Below are positions 25,214 through 34,912 of a stretch of 64,000 nucleotides of DNA, piece by piece. How positions within the stretch are numbered: position 1 is the first letter of the stretch; every line of letters begins with the position of its first letter. Location of the stretch: NCBI GenBank assembly GCA_003478355.1, contig QUFC01000009.1, positions 1 through 64,000 on the forward strand, in the 5' to 3' direction. The notes beneath the pieces are model-generated. The model was not told the DNA's origin, did no database searches, and saw only the letters and a program-made list of their open reading frames with translations. Made by a program: the position numbers and the translations under genes. The stretch is from Lachnospiraceae bacterium AM48-27BH (lineage in GTDB: Bacteria > Bacillota > Clostridia > Lachnospirales > Lachnospiraceae).

Positions 25214-26059
25214 TTATACCATAATTTCATTCATAATCGTCTGAATGCTATTGCAAGTATCATCAAAAGATATATCCTTTGCATAATCATACTCACGTCT
25301 ATATTTCTCCCACCGCCTGTGAAGCGTATCACTTTCACAGATCTTTTCCATAATTTCAGGATACTCTGTCAGAATCATACTGCTGCCTCGCTTCTGAGTC
25401 GTTCGTTCCAACGCCTTGCGTAACACCGCTTTGTCGCACTCCGCATAGCGCAGCACATACAAAATATGTATATCATAATAATCTCTTGGACGTGTATTGG
25501 CAATATTACGTGACAGAACTGTTTCTAATTTTTCTGCAAACACCGTTTCCATGTTGTAGGCAAAAATACAGATCGTGCGGTCATCAAATAGTAAAGAAAA
25601 TGTATATTCCACTTCATGAGGCGTTATCATATCCCCGGTTGTGACATCCACTGTCAATGGAACACCTATCGGTGGATAACTTGCTTTCAAAGCAACACGA
25701 ATACCAGGATAATCATCGTTTTCCCGAATGTCAGAAATACCAACAAGCTCAAACTGCACATCATCAGCAACTATAATCGCACAAATCTCCGTAAACATTG
25801 TCTGAATCGCTTCATGTGTCAAGGTGAGCCCTCTAATCGTGGTATCCAGATCCATGGTTGCCCGTGTATCCAATCCCACAATAGCAGAAATCAGGAATCC
25901 ACCCTTGAGAATGAAATTATTCCTATACGGAGAAAGTGCAATTCGCTCCAATAGCCGTTCCAACATATAATTTTGCATAACAAGCTGCGCTGAAATGTGC
26001 TTCTCTGCTGCTTTGTTTTTGATAAACGCCTTTAATTGCATCGGATTTCTGGTTATCAT
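25214..26059 (-). CDS. AbiEii/AbiGii-family nucleotidyltransferase toxin
   Basis: 281 residues. The nucleotidyltransferase core shows ILKGGFLISAIVGLDTRATMDLDTTI, i.e. the GG/S motif followed by the D-x-D metal-binding pair, and PRDYYDIHILY further on, typical of AbiEii. AbiEii toxins of type IV toxin-antitoxin systems can block growth or abort phage infection, in known cases by modifying tRNA. The start overlaps the AbiEi stop by 4 bases (ATGA type), so the two are co-translated. Confidence 0.88.
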   Translation of the reverse strand: MITRNPMQLKAFIKNKAAEKHISAQLVMQNYMLERLLERIALSPYRNNFILKGGFLISAIVGLDTRATMDLDTTIRGLTLTHEAIQTMFTEICAIIVADDVQFELVGISDIRENDDYPGIRVALKASYPPIGVPLTVDVTTGDMITPHEVEYTFSLLFDDRTICIFAYNMETVFAEKLETVLSRNIANTRPRDYYDIHILYVLRYAECDKAVLRKALERTTQKRGSSMILTEYPEIMEKICESDTLHRRWEKYRREYDYAKDISFDDTCNSIQTIMNEIMV

Positions 26060-26649
26060 AACAAAACCTCCATGTAACGTAGAACCTTGGGCTTCACACG
26101 AAGCCGTTCTGCATACTCCATCAGTTTACCAATATTCTTATCCCTAGCCCCTGCATACCGCTTCATCGCTTCACCAACAATTTGAACATCACTGCCGCTA
26201 CCGCGCACGATATCACATAACGTCCGTTCCAGATCAAAAACATAAATTGGATTGCCACACGGAGATTTTATTTCAATTTTTCCAAATTCATAGTTATCTG
26301 GAACAACCCGTCTCGCTATCAAATTTTCTTGTTTTAAAGACGGCGTATTGTACCCTTTACGAAAAGTCATCGTATATTTCGCAGGCGTGCGGTCTGAATA
26401 GCCAAGCAGATATAGCGCAGTATCATGAGAATAGATTCCGCTGGCATATCTGAGCTGTAATAAATAAAAATCATCCTCCCATGCATCACTCCGCACATAT
26501 AAACCACGTCCAAACTGGTAGATTTCACCTTTCTTGACAAGTTCCTGTAAAACACCGCGATGGATTCCGGCTTCTGTTATCTGCGCTGTAGTAATTATGC
26601 CATTCTCCGACTCATTCAACAATTGTTCTAGTTTCTCTTTGTTACCCAT
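26056..26649 (-). CDS. AbiEi-type antitoxin with N-terminal winged helix
   Basis: 197 residues. The N-terminal winged helix is typical of AbiEi antitoxins (NGIITTAQITEAGIHRGVLQELVKKGEIYQFGRGLYV), followed by SGIYSHDTALYLLGYSDRTP and VFDLERTLCDIVRG, which are conserved in the family. AbiEi represses the operon by binding inverted repeats; a 25-bp-arm perfect inverted repeat lies 9 bases upstream of its start. It also counteracts the downstream AbiEii toxin. Confidence 0.88.
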   Translation of the reverse strand: MGNKEKLEQLLNESENGIITTAQITEAGIHRGVLQELVKKGEIYQFGRGLYVRSDAWEDDFYLLQLRYASGIYSHDTALYLLGYSDRTPAKYTMTFRKGYNTPSLKQENLIARRVVPDNYEFGKIEIKSPCGNPIYVFDLERTLCDIVRGSGSDVQIVGEAMKRYAGARDKNIGKLMEYAERLRVKPKVLRYMEVLL

Positions 26650-26658
26650 GTTCTCACC

Positions 26659-26719
26659 GCCTATATTGACAATTACACATTATATTTTATAAAAATAATG
26701 TGTAATTGTCAATATAGGC
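26659..26719. promoter_or_regulatory. Perfect 25-bp inverted repeat, AbiEi operator
   Basis: Arms 26659-26683 and 26695-26719 are exact reverse complements (GCCTATATTGACAATTACAC plus ATTAT) with an 11-base AT loop. Each arm contains TTGACA, so a -35 box faces both ways; on the minus strand TTGACA-17-TAAAAT gives a promoter inside the operator. Binding by AbiEi would shut off its own operon. Confidence 0.75.
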
Positions 26720-26723
26720 ATAC

Positions 26724-26757
26724 AAAAAGGACTGCGGAAACTTCCGCAGTCCTTTTT
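26724..26757. terminator. Bidirectional terminator
   Basis: AAAAAGGACTGCGG and CCGCAGTCCTTTTT arms. It ends the tRNA-Tyr/tRNA-Leu transcript on the minus strand and insulates the AbiE operator. Confidence 0.85.
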
Positions 26758-26781
26758 GTCGCCTGTAAAGCCGTTCTAATA

Positions 26782-26866
26782 TGCCGTAGGCGGAATCGAA
26801 CCGGCACGGGAGATTAGTCCCGCAGGATTTTAAGTCCTGTGCGTCTGCCAGTTCCGCCACTACGGC
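26782..26866 (-). tRNA. tRNA-Leu (anticodon TAA)
   Basis: 85 bases with the long variable arm of tRNA-Leu. Acceptor GCCGTAG / CTACGGC, anticodon stem CAGGA / TCCTG around CTTAAAA (anticodon TAA), T arm GCCGGTTCGATTCCGGC-like. Discriminator A. Confidence 0.94.
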
Positions 26867-26870
26867 TAAG

Positions 26871-26952
26871 TGGATGGAGATGGATTCGAACCATCGAAGC
26901 GAGTCGCAACAGATTTACAGTCTGCCCCCTTTGGCCACTCGGGAACCCATCC
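26871..26952 (-). tRNA. tRNA-Tyr (anticodon GTA)
   Basis: 82 bases with a long variable arm. Acceptor GGATGGG pairs with CTCCATCC, anticodon stem CAGA / TCTG around CTGTAAA (anticodon GTA), T arm GATGGTTCGAATCCATC. Discriminator A. Four bases from tRNA-Leu. Confidence 0.94.
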
Positions 26953-27091
26953 ATGTTGGCTCTGACAAGCAAGAAATATATTATCATAGCATCCCGAAAA
27001 AATCAAGTTTTTTACAGAAAATTTTTCTATGATTTTTTTTGATTTTTCTCTGACTTTTTCTTTGAAATTTTCATTTCTATTTTTATAGTCC

Positions 27092-29182
27092 TTACAGCAC
27101 TCTCGCCCGGTTATCGCTGACCTTATTGGACACCAGTAACATTCCGCAGGTTCCGGACAATTCCAATTCTAACACGCCGTCAACCACCTCATAATCCAAT
27201 GCACCCACATTGTAGCCCTCAAGCGTGGTCATCATCACCCTGGTCAGCCGGTCCTCATCCCGGATGCCAAGCTGCCATACCGGGATCTGCACAGCCTGTG
27301 CTGAAGCGCTGTTATTGACCACCACCACACAGCGGTTCTCACCGCAGAAACGCCCATAGGCGATCATCTGCCGCCCTGCCGCCAGCTGTTTCAAGGAACC
27401 TCTGCGAAGCGCCTTATACCGCTTATGTAGATCGATCATATACCGGTGAAACTCGATCAGCTCATAATCCTCTCTGCCCCACGGATAAGTTCTCCGGTTG
27501 TCTGGATCAGTCCAGCCGCAGACTCCGGTCTCATCACCATAATACAAGGTCGGCGCACCAGGCCAGGTCATCTGCACCAGCACTGCCTCCCGGTATACCT
27601 CTGGATGAATGCCCTCTGATGCGGCTGCAGCTCCCATAGAAGCCAGCCGGCCCACGGTCCGATTGGTACGGGTCATAAAACGGGAATGGTCATGGTTGGA
27701 CAGCTCATTCATAGAGATCAGTGCAGACTGGGTCTGCATCCGGCTCATGTGATAGAACATGGAACGGAAGAAGCTCTCACCATCCCCATAAAGCGAAGCA
27801 TTGTAGCTGTCGCTGTGCTTTTCCATCCCTGTCAGGAACCAGGTAAGCGGCTCCATAAATGCATCATAATTCATGATGGTATCCCACTGGTCACCCTTCA
27901 GCCACTCCCACGGGTCACCATAATGCTCCGCTAAGATCACGGCCTCCGGGTTCGCCTTTTTCACTGCCCGGCGGAAGTCCTTCCAGAATCTGTGGTTATA
28001 TTCCGGGCTGTGACCTAAATCTGCCGCCACATCCAGACGCCAGCCATCCGCATTATAAGGCGCAGAAACCCATTTCCCCGCGATCTCCATAATATAATCA
28101 TGAAGCTTCGGAGAATCCTCGTAATTCAGCTTCGGAAGGGTATCATGCCCCCACCAGCCGTCATAGCTGCCATTATATGGCCATTTTTTCTCATCATGGA
28201 ACTTAAAAAAGCTATGATACTCGCTGTCTCTGGACACATAGGCCCCTGCCTCATAACCGCCTATGCTTTCATAGACCCGCTCCCGGTCCAGCCATTTATT
28301 AAAAGAACCACAGTGATTGAACACGCCATCGATGATCACCTTCATGCCCCGGCGATGCACCTCTTCTATAAACTGGGCGAAAAATAAGTCACTGGCCTCC
28401 AGATTCTCCCTGCCTGCTGACCTGAGCTGGTATTTTGTTGATGCCACATTATCTTTCGCATGAGGATCCGCCAGCTTCCCCCCATCCTTCACGATTCTTC
28501 CGTAATGCGGATCGATATGATCATAATCCTGGGTATCATACTTATGATTGGATGGAGAGACGAACATCGGATTAAAATACAACACCTCTACACCCAGATT
28601 CTGGAGATAATCCAGCTTCTCCCACACGCCCTGCAGATCACCGCCATAGAAACAGCGCACATCCATAGCTGACGGATTCTGATTCCAGTTGGCGATCTTT
28701 GTCACCGGCTGCCCGATGTAGATATACTCGTCTGTCTCCACATCATTGGCCGGATCTCCATTGCAGAACCGGTCCACAAAAATCTGATAGATCACCGCGC
28801 CTTTGGCCCAGTCCGGTACATGAAAACCAGGTGTGATCCGGAAATTGAAGCAATCCTGCACCATATCCACAGCTCCTAAGCGGTTGTAATAGCAGAAATC
28901 TCTTCCCTTTACCACATGGAAATAATAACTAACCGGCACTGTGTCCACCAATATCCGACGCTCGTAGTAATCAAACTGCTGATCACTAGACACCTTCCAC
29001 AGCGGTTTCTCCGTCTTCTGGCCATTTTCCACATAATAGACGCTGTCTACATCACCTCTGGCTGTCCGAAAACGCAGTGTCACCTGCTGGTCCGCATCTG
29101 GCTCTGACGGAATCCGGAAATCCTCGTTCTCATCTGCAAACAGCGCCGCCCGGTTTATCATTTTCAATACTTCTGGTTTCAT
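27092..29182 (-). CDS. GH13 neopullulanase/cyclomaltodextrinase-like alpha-glycosidase
   Basis: 696 residues from ATG 29182 (TAAGGATGAACATAGA upstream). No signal peptide, so cytoplasmic. An N-terminal beta domain (1-120) typical of the GH13_20 subfamily precedes the catalytic barrel: DGVFNH (285-290), GWRLDVAAD with the nucleophile Asp near 384, AEHYGD with the acid/base Glu near 419, and SNHDHSRF with the third catalytic Asp. Such enzymes cleave imported maltodextrins, cyclodextrins or pullulan. It is a single-gene unit downstream of tRNA-Tyr. Confidence 0.9.
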   Translation of the reverse strand: MKPEVLKMINRAALFADENEDFRIPSEPDADQQVTLRFRTARGDVDSVYYVENGQKTEKPLWKVSSDQQFDYYERRILVDTVPVSYYFHVVKGRDFCYYNRLGAVDMVQDCFNFRITPGFHVPDWAKGAVIYQIFVDRFCNGDPANDVETDEYIYIGQPVTKIANWNQNPSAMDVRCFYGGDLQGVWEKLDYLQNLGVEVLYFNPMFVSPSNHKYDTQDYDHIDPHYGRIVKDGGKLADPHAKDNVASTKYQLRSAGRENLEASDLFFAQFIEEVHRRGMKVIIDGVFNHCGSFNKWLDRERVYESIGGYEAGAYVSRDSEYHSFFKFHDEKKWPYNGSYDGWWGHDTLPKLNYEDSPKLHDYIMEIAGKWVSAPYNADGWRLDVAADLGHSPEYNHRFWKDFRRAVKKANPEAVILAEHYGDPWEWLKGDQWDTIMNYDAFMEPLTWFLTGMEKHSDSYNASLYGDGESFFRSMFYHMSRMQTQSALISMNELSNHDHSRFMTRTNRTVGRLASMGAAAASEGIHPEVYREAVLVQMTWPGAPTLYYGDETGVCGWTDPDNRRTYPWGREDYELIEFHRYMIDLHKRYKALRRGSLKQLAAGRQMIAYGRFCGENRCVVVVNNSASAQAVQIPVWQLGIRDEDRLTRVMMTTLEGYNVGALDYEVVDGVLELELSGTCGMLLVSNKVSDNRARVL

Positions 29183-29516
29183 TCTATGTTCATCCTTACT
29201 TTTTATTTCACATTTCTGGCACATCGTGCCATCATTTACATTCTATCGAATTTCCGCCTTGAATACAAGCATAATTCCCCATTACTGCTGTTTTTATGCC
29301 GGATTTTCACCTTATTTTTGGATAGCAAAAGAGCCAGCGGGGTAGCTGGCTCTTTTAGGAGAAGGTATTTCGTTTCTTATGGGGTGTAGCAAAAACTATA
29401 TAATGTATTGGGGGGGGTTTACGTTAATTATAGTATCATGAACGTCAAAAAATGAAAACCCTTACAATTCACAAATATCACAAAATTGCTCACAAGTTTT
29501 TGTGCAACTTGTATAT
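29183..29516. other. Intergenic region between the GH13 gene and ftsH
   Basis: 334 bases holding a terminator hairpin (29327-29356), a G8 run near 29410 and a minus-strand TATAAT-like box that may serve the GH13 gene. No gene is seen. Confidence 0.5.
29327..29356. terminator. Terminator downstream of ftsH
   Basis: AAAAGAGCCAGC and GCTGGCTCTTTT arms around a short loop; symmetric, so it may act in both directions. It lies about 160 bases past the ftsH stop. Confidence 0.75.
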
Positions 29517-31331
29517 TTATTCGAACAATTGTTCGAATTCTTCCTGTCCGATCTTCTCTTTCTGAATCAGAAGGTCACTGCACTTATGAAGAACATCAAT
29601 ATGTTCCTCGATCATTGCCTTGGCTTTCGCATAGCACTCGTCAATGATTCGTTTTACCTCACTGTCGATCACAGACGCTACGCCCTCGCCATAATTTTTC
29701 GCATGACCGATATCGCGTCCGATGAACACTTCTTCGTCTTCATTCTCATAGTTGATCATGCCGACTTTCTCAGACATACCATATTTGACCACCATAGATC
29801 TGGCAATGGCAGTTGCCTGTTTGATATCCTGGGACGCACCCGTGGTGATATCGTCAAAGATCAGCTCCTCCGCGATCCGTCCGCCTAAAGAAACCATGAT
29901 ATTCTGCAGCATCCTGCCCTTCGTGTTAAACATCTCATCCTTCTCCGGAAGCGGCATGGTGTAGCCTGCTGCACCAGAACCAGTCGGGATAATGGATATC
30001 GTATGCACCGGTCCAACGTCCGGAAGAAGATGGAACAGGATCGCATGACCGGACTCATGGTAAGCGGTGATCCGTTTCTCCTTCTCAGAGATGACTCTGC
30101 TGTGCTTCTCCGCACCTATGCCAACTTTGATGAAAGAGCGGTCAATATCAGACTGTTTCACAAATTTACGGTTCTCTCTTGCCGCTAAAATCGCAGCCTC
30201 ATTTAACAGATTCTCCAGATCTGCTCCTGTAAATCCTGCAGTGGTCTGCGCTACCCGGTGCAGATCCACATCATCCCCCATCGGTTTATCTTTGGCATGG
30301 ACCTGTAAGATCTCTTCTCTGCCCATCACATCTGGTCTTCCCACCACGATCTTCCGGTCAAAACGGCCCGGACGCAGGATCGCCGGGTCCAGGATATCTA
30401 CACGGTTGGTCGCTGCCATGACGATGATGCCTTCGTTGACGCCGAAACCATCCATCTCTACCAATAACTGGTTCAATGTCTGCTCTCTCTCATCATGTCC
30501 GCCGCCAAGACCGGTACCACGCTGTCTTGCCACGGCGTCGATCTCATCGATGAACACGATACAAGGTGCATTCTGCTTCGCCTCTTCAAAAAGGTCACGG
30601 ACTCTGGATGCGCCGACACCCACGAACATTTCCACAAAATCTGAACCGGAAATGCTGAAAAATGGAACACCGGACTCGCCAGCTACCGCCTTTGCCAGTA
30701 AGGTCTTACCGGTTCCAGGAGGGCCTACTAACAGGACGCCTTTCGGGATTCTTGCGCCTAAAGAAGTGTATTTCTGAGGATCTCTTAAGAAATCCACCAG
30801 CTCCTCCAGGTCTGCTTTCTCTTCATGAAGACCAGCCACCTTCTTGAAATTAAATTTATTGGCGTCCTTGCTTAATTTCGCGCGGCTCTTGCCGAAATTC
30901 ATCATTTTCGCATTGGAACCGCCGCCTGCTGCCCTGGCGTTCATAAACATGATCACCAGAACCACCATACCAGTGGAAAGCACCATCGGAAGGATCATAG
31001 TCATCATATAGCTCTCATGCGGAACATCCTGGGTGGTAAATGGAACATTCTTCTCCATCAGGAAGTCCTGCTCTACCGTCACATCTGACACATACATCTG
31101 GCGGTGGCTGTTGTCCTTCATCAGGAGAATGAGCTGTCCTGTCGGGGTTTCTTTATTCTGTTTTACAATAGCTGATGTGACATTTCCAGCATCCACTGCC
31201 TCCATGTACTCCTGTCTGGTTAAGGTATCTACGTTCCCCTGTCCAGTAAGACTGGTCGCCAGGAAAAAGATCAGACACGCCACCATGATCAGACCAAAGC
31301 CATTGATCGTAATCTGTCGTCGTTGTTTCAC
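29517..31331 (-). CDS. ftsH: ATP-dependent zinc metalloprotease FtsH
   Basis: 604 residues, starting at GTG 31331 with AAGGAGGCAGC upstream. Two membrane helices (about 11-29 and 108-130) flank an external domain. The AAA module has Walker A GPPGTGKT (203-210), Walker B IVFIDEID and the second region of homology [20 protein letters not shown]. The zinc protease motif HESGH and the C-terminal coiled-coil complete the family pattern. FtsH degrades misfolded membrane and regulatory proteins and supports sporulation in Bacillus. Last gene of the tilS-hpt-ftsH string, as in many Firmicutes. Confidence 0.97.
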   Translation of the reverse strand: MKQRRQITINGFGLIMVACLIFFLATSLTGQGNVDTLTRQEYMEAVDAGNVTSAIVKQNKETPTGQLILLMKDNSHRQMYVSDVTVEQDFLMEKNVPFTTQDVPHESYMMTMILPMVLSTGMVVLVIMFMNARAAGGGSNAKMMNFGKSRAKLSKDANKFNFKKVAGLHEEKADLEELVDFLRDPQKYTSLGARIPKGVLLVGPPGTGKTLLAKAVAGESGVPFFSISGSDFVEMFVGVGASRVRDLFEEAKQNAPCIVFIDEIDAVARQRGTGLGGGHDEREQTLNQLLVEMDGFGVNEGIIVMAATNRVDILDPAILRPGRFDRKIVVGRPDVMGREEILQVHAKDKPMGDDVDLHRVAQTTAGFTGADLENLLNEAAILAARENRKFVKQSDIDRSFIKVGIGAEKHSRVISEKEKRITAYHESGHAILFHLLPDVGPVHTISIIPTGSGAAGYTMPLPEKDEMFNTKGRMLQNIMVSLGGRIAEELIFDDITTGASQDIKQATAIARSMVVKYGMSEKVGMINYENEDEEVFIGRDIGHAKNYGEGVASVIDSEVKRIIDECYAKAKAMIEEHIDVLHKCSDLLIQKEKIGQEEFEQLFE

Positions 31332-31370
31332 TTTGTTGCTGCCTCCTTATTCTTGCTCCACTGCATCTAG

Positions 31371-31904
31371 CTATTCCTGAGCAGGTTCCACTACTCCAAT
31401 ATATGGCAGATTTCTGTATTTCTGATCATAATCCAGGCCATAGCCAACCACAAATTCATCCGGAATGGTAAAGCAGGTATAATCCACATGTACCTGTTTC
31501 TTCACTCTGCGCTCCGGCTTGTCAAGAAGGGTACACAGGTGGATGCTCTTTGGTCCTCTCTGTTTTAAGATCTCGATCAGATATGCCAGGGTTCTGCCGG
31601 AATCAATGATATCCTCCACGATCAGCACATCTTTCCCCTCTAACGGCTCGTCTAAATCCTTGATGATTTTTACCACACCGCTGGATACAGTACCTGCACC
31701 GTAGCTGGATACGGACATAAAATCCATGGATACCGGAACGGTCAGTCTCTTGGCCAGTTCACAGGTGAAAAATACGCCGCCCTTTAAAATACAGATCAGG
31801 TGTATATCCTTACCTGCGTAATCTTTGTTGATCTGTTCTGCTACTTCATTGATTCTTTTGTTAACCTCTTCCTCTCCAAGAAGAACCCGGATCTTATCAG
31901 CCAT
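31371..31904 (-). CDS. hpt: Hypoxanthine phosphoribosyltransferase
   Basis: 177 residues from ATG 31904 (GGAGGAAGAGAAA upstream). The PRPP-binding signature VLIVEDIIDSGRTLAYL and the flexible-loop region SVSSYGAGTVSSG are present, with the purine-binding end VVGYGLDYDQKYRNLPYIG. It salvages hypoxanthine and guanine to IMP and GMP. The start lies inside the tilS 3' end (8-base overlap). Confidence 0.95.
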   Translation of the reverse strand: MADKIRVLLGEEEVNKRINEVAEQINKDYAGKDIHLICILKGGVFFTCELAKRLTVPVSMDFMSVSSYGAGTVSSGVVKIIKDLDEPLEGKDVLIVEDIIDSGRTLAYLIEILKQRGPKSIHLCTLLDKPERRVKKQVHVDYTCFTIPDEFVVGYGLDYDQKYRNLPYIGVVEPAQE

Positions 31905-33414
31905 TTTCTCTTCCTCCATCTGCTTGTACTTCTAATACATAGTCTGTGTCTTCTGTCACTTTATAATACTCACTGATCCGCCACCCGACGATCCAGAGCA
32001 CATGATGATCTTCTGCCAGAAGAGTGACCCTGTCACGCAGCTCCCGTGGGATTTTCTCATCGATCATATATGCCTTCACCGTCTTTTTTCTGCCATCCTT
32101 CAATGTGATATAATCTCCGGTCTGGCGGGTCCGGACAGTTAACGTACCCTTTATTCTATCATAGTCAAACCATTTCGTATACCGATTTTGGGGAATTTCC
32201 TGCGCTTTTTCGTAGGGAATTTTCTTCATTATAAGGGAAATGGATGGCTGGTTGTCCACATGACCAGCCGGATTCCACTTGGAAATCCACAAGAACTCGT
32301 ATTCTGTCCACGCAGTCAGACCGTAAGGAAGGTTTATGCGCTTGCCTGTCTCCTTCTCCAAAAGGGATGCCACCTGATCGATGTGGTCGGAGGTAATGTC
32401 TTTTAGGGACTGCGTAGCCATGGAGATCATGTGGCGCAGCACATAGGTCCGGACAATAGGCGGTTCTTTCAAAAGCACAGACCTTTCCATACCGTAAATG
32501 ATCTCGTCTGCAGTCTCCACCTGGCTCTCTGCCCCCGATTTCGTTCCATCTGCCAGACCTGTCACATCGCCTTCCGCATTACACTTCTTCGTTACCCCGC
32601 ACTCTTTCCAGATCTTTTCCGCCTGTTCCTCAAAATACGCGTCTGCCTGCCGCAGCCGCTCTCCCGCCTCCACAATATGCTCCACCGCTTTCTCATTGAT
32701 CTCGCGGCGGATCTGCGGGATCAGCTCATTTCGCAGACGGTTTCTGGTATACTCATTTTCCCGGTTGGTAGAATCCTCACAATAAGCGATATGCCGTTTT
32801 TCCAGATATTCCAGGATTTCCTTCTTTTCCAGACACAAAAGCGGCCGGATGATCTGTCCACGTTTTGCAGACATTCCACCCAGTCCCTTTAATCCACTGC
32901 CCCGGACCAGGTTGTGGAGAATGGTTTCTGCCTGATCTTCCTGATGGTGGGCCACGGCAATCTTCGCCGGACGGCAACCTGCCAACTCCAAGGTTTCACT
33001 CCCACAGCCATCACGCAAGCCGTCTTTCTGGCTTGTCCAGTTTTTGGCATACTCCCGCAGGATCTCATACCGTACATCCCGTCCGGCTTCCTCCAGCGAC
33101 AGTCCTCTCTCCGCTGCCAGGCTCCGTACATCTCTCCGTTCCACCACACAGTCAATTTCTAATTTTTCCGCCTCTGCCTGAACAAATGCTGCATCCCGGT
33201 CTGCTTCCGCACCTCTCAGTCCGTGATGCACATGGACCACCAGAAGCTCCAGCTGCCACGCCTCGCGGATCGCCGCAAAAAGCTCCATCATACATACCGA
33301 ATCCGCTCCGCCGGACACTCCTAATACCACCCGGTCTCCTATTTCCAGAAGCCGCTCCCGCCGGATGAACTCCTCCATCTTCTTCTGTACTGCCGTCAAC
33401 TCTATTTCCTCCAT
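31897..33414 (-). CDS. tilS: tRNA(Ile)-lysidine synthetase TilS
   Basis: 505 residues. The N-ATPase PP-loop motif VLGVSGGADSVCM (about residues 30-42) and HVHHGLRGAEADRD, VAHHQEDQAETILHNLVRGSGLKGL identify TilS. The C-terminal domain (GDYITLKDGRKKTVKAYMIDEKIPRE) binds the tRNA acceptor. It converts C34 of tRNA-Ile(CAU) to lysidine and is normally essential. A roughly 40-residue charged insert (ECGVTKKCNAEGDVTGLADG region) before the C-terminal domain is unusual. The start overlaps the spoIIE end by 13 bases. Confidence 0.95.
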   Translation of the reverse strand: MEEIELTAVQKKMEEFIRRERLLEIGDRVVLGVSGGADSVCMMELFAAIREAWQLELLVVHVHHGLRGAEADRDAAFVQAEAEKLEIDCVVERRDVRSLAAERGLSLEEAGRDVRYEILREYAKNWTSQKDGLRDGCGSETLELAGCRPAKIAVAHHQEDQAETILHNLVRGSGLKGLGGMSAKRGQIIRPLLCLEKKEILEYLEKRHIAYCEDSTNRENEYTRNRLRNELIPQIRREINEKAVEHIVEAGERLRQADAYFEEQAEKIWKECGVTKKCNAEGDVTGLADGTKSGAESQVETADEIIYGMERSVLLKEPPIVRTYVLRHMISMATQSLKDITSDHIDQVASLLEKETGKRINLPYGLTAWTEYEFLWISKWNPAGHVDNQPSISLIMKKIPYEKAQEIPQNRYTKWFDYDRIKGTLTVRTRQTGDYITLKDGRKKTVKAYMIDEKIPRELRDRVTLLAEDHHVLWIVGWRISEYYKVTEDTDYVLEVQADGGRENG

Positions 33415-34814
33415 ATTCCAGCCACTAAAACGGTCATATCATCCCGTCCTGCGCCACCTGTTTCCATCACCAGGCGAAGGATCTCCTCCGCCATATCCTG
33501 CGGATTTTTCCGCTCCAGATTTTCCAGATATTCTTTCATGGTTTCTTCCTTGTCCTCGCCCGGAAGAGCGTCCAGCACCCCGTCACTGACCATAATGACC
33601 CTGGAATCTTCCCACAGCTTCTTCGATAATAAGACAGGCTCTGCCTGCTCCACAATTCCCGCCGGCACATTGCCTGCCTCCAGCCGCTCTACTCCGTCAT
33701 CTCCTATAAGAAATGTCGCCGCCGCCCCCAGCTTCATAGCCTCCAGCACACCGCTGTATAAGTCGATGCAGCACAGATCCAGCGTCGCCGGGTGCTGTTC
33801 CTCACCAGCCAGCAAAAGCACTGTATTGATCAGCTTTAAGGCCGATCTGGGAGAATACCCCGCACCGATCAACTGCTCTGCCAGTTCCACCACCTGACGG
33901 CTCTCCCGCTCTGCCTGCATACCAGTTCCCATGCCGTCTGACAGGCTCATGACCACCTGTCCCGGTCCGCACTGGCAGAAGGTATAATTATCACCGGAAA
34001 CCATTTCTCCGGTTTTCGGGGCTCTGGCGGCTCCATAGACCGCACTGTAACTGCCGTCCTCCACAAACCTCACAGTGGCCCAGTTCCGGGCAATGATATT
34101 GCGGCTGTCCCTGGCCGCCATCCAGGAGGACGTTCCGAAGACCTGATTTAAGATCTGTGCCGCATCTTTGGACAGCATACACCGCCCATTGGTGGTCCGC
34201 ACCGTGAGAAATGCCTCTTTCCGCTTGTTATCATACTCCAGGATCAGCATCTGTTCAACTGCCATATGCCGTCTGGCAAATGCCCTCCGCACCATTTTCT
34301 CCCACACCGGTGTCTGATCCGTGGCGCACAGAAGCTGCCTTGCAAATTCATCCAGCACCGCCGCCAGTTCCCGAAACTGGGAGATCACCACATCCCGGCT
34401 CTCCAGGAATCGATTCTTCCAGGACAGATTCATGGTAGCCCGCCCCAGGTTCCGGTTTAACTGTCCCACATAATCGGCCTGTTTCCGGCAGGTCTCCTGG
34501 AAAAGCCTGGGCATGTCCTCCTGTCCCACGCTTCCATTCTGCTCAAAGGCGCGGAGCAGATAATAGAGGTAATAGCTGTCCTCCCTCTGGCTGTCCGAAT
34601 ACAAATTACATTTGGCACAATCCCCACAGACCATGGCACTTGCCATCTGGAGCGCCGCCAATCCATCCTCCCGGCTTAAATTCCGCCCCATCTGTCCATC
34701 ACCGTCAAAGGTCCGGGCCAGATTTTCCAGAGAATCCGCCATCCCCTCCAGTTTTTTCGCCGTATATACATGGATATCTGCCATGTCTCCATGACATTCT
34801 TTCCTTTTTAACAC
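33402..34814 (-). CDS. spoIIE: SpoIIE-family protein phosphatase, without membrane domain
   Basis: 470 residues, starting at GTG 34814 with AGGAGGGATTTTT upstream. The C-terminal PP2C-type phosphatase domain shows SGDNYTF, SLSDGMGTG (metal-binding Asp), DLYSGVLEAMKLGAA, VIMVSDGVLDA and GRDDMTVLV. SpoIIE dephosphorylates SpoIIAA to activate sigma-F in the forespore. Bacillus SpoIIE has about 830 residues with ten N-terminal membrane helices; here the protein begins directly with a soluble regulatory region (CGDCAKCNLY). Gene order (divIC upstream, tilS downstream) supports it being the true SpoIIE. Confidence 0.88.
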   Translation of the reverse strand: MLKRKECHGDMADIHVYTAKKLEGMADSLENLARTFDGDGQMGRNLSREDGLAALQMASAMVCGDCAKCNLYSDSQREDSYYLYYLLRAFEQNGSVGQEDMPRLFQETCRKQADYVGQLNRNLGRATMNLSWKNRFLESRDVVISQFRELAAVLDEFARQLLCATDQTPVWEKMVRRAFARRHMAVEQMLILEYDNKRKEAFLTVRTTNGRCMLSKDAAQILNQVFGTSSWMAARDSRNIIARNWATVRFVEDGSYSAVYGAARAPKTGEMVSGDNYTFCQCGPGQVVMSLSDGMGTGMQAERESRQVVELAEQLIGAGYSPRSALKLINTVLLLAGEEQHPATLDLCCIDLYSGVLEAMKLGAAATFLIGDDGVERLEAGNVPAGIVEQAEPVLLSKKLWEDSRVIMVSDGVLDALPGEDKEETMKEYLENLERKNPQDMAEEILRLVMETGGAGRDDMTVLVAGIWRK

Positions 34815-34912
34815 AAAAATCCCTCCTGACCTTCGTATCCTGCTCCCCGCTGCAGCCCCTTACGGGCACAGCCTCTCGTCTGCATTATACTCGGTCAAAA
34901 GGGAAAATATTC

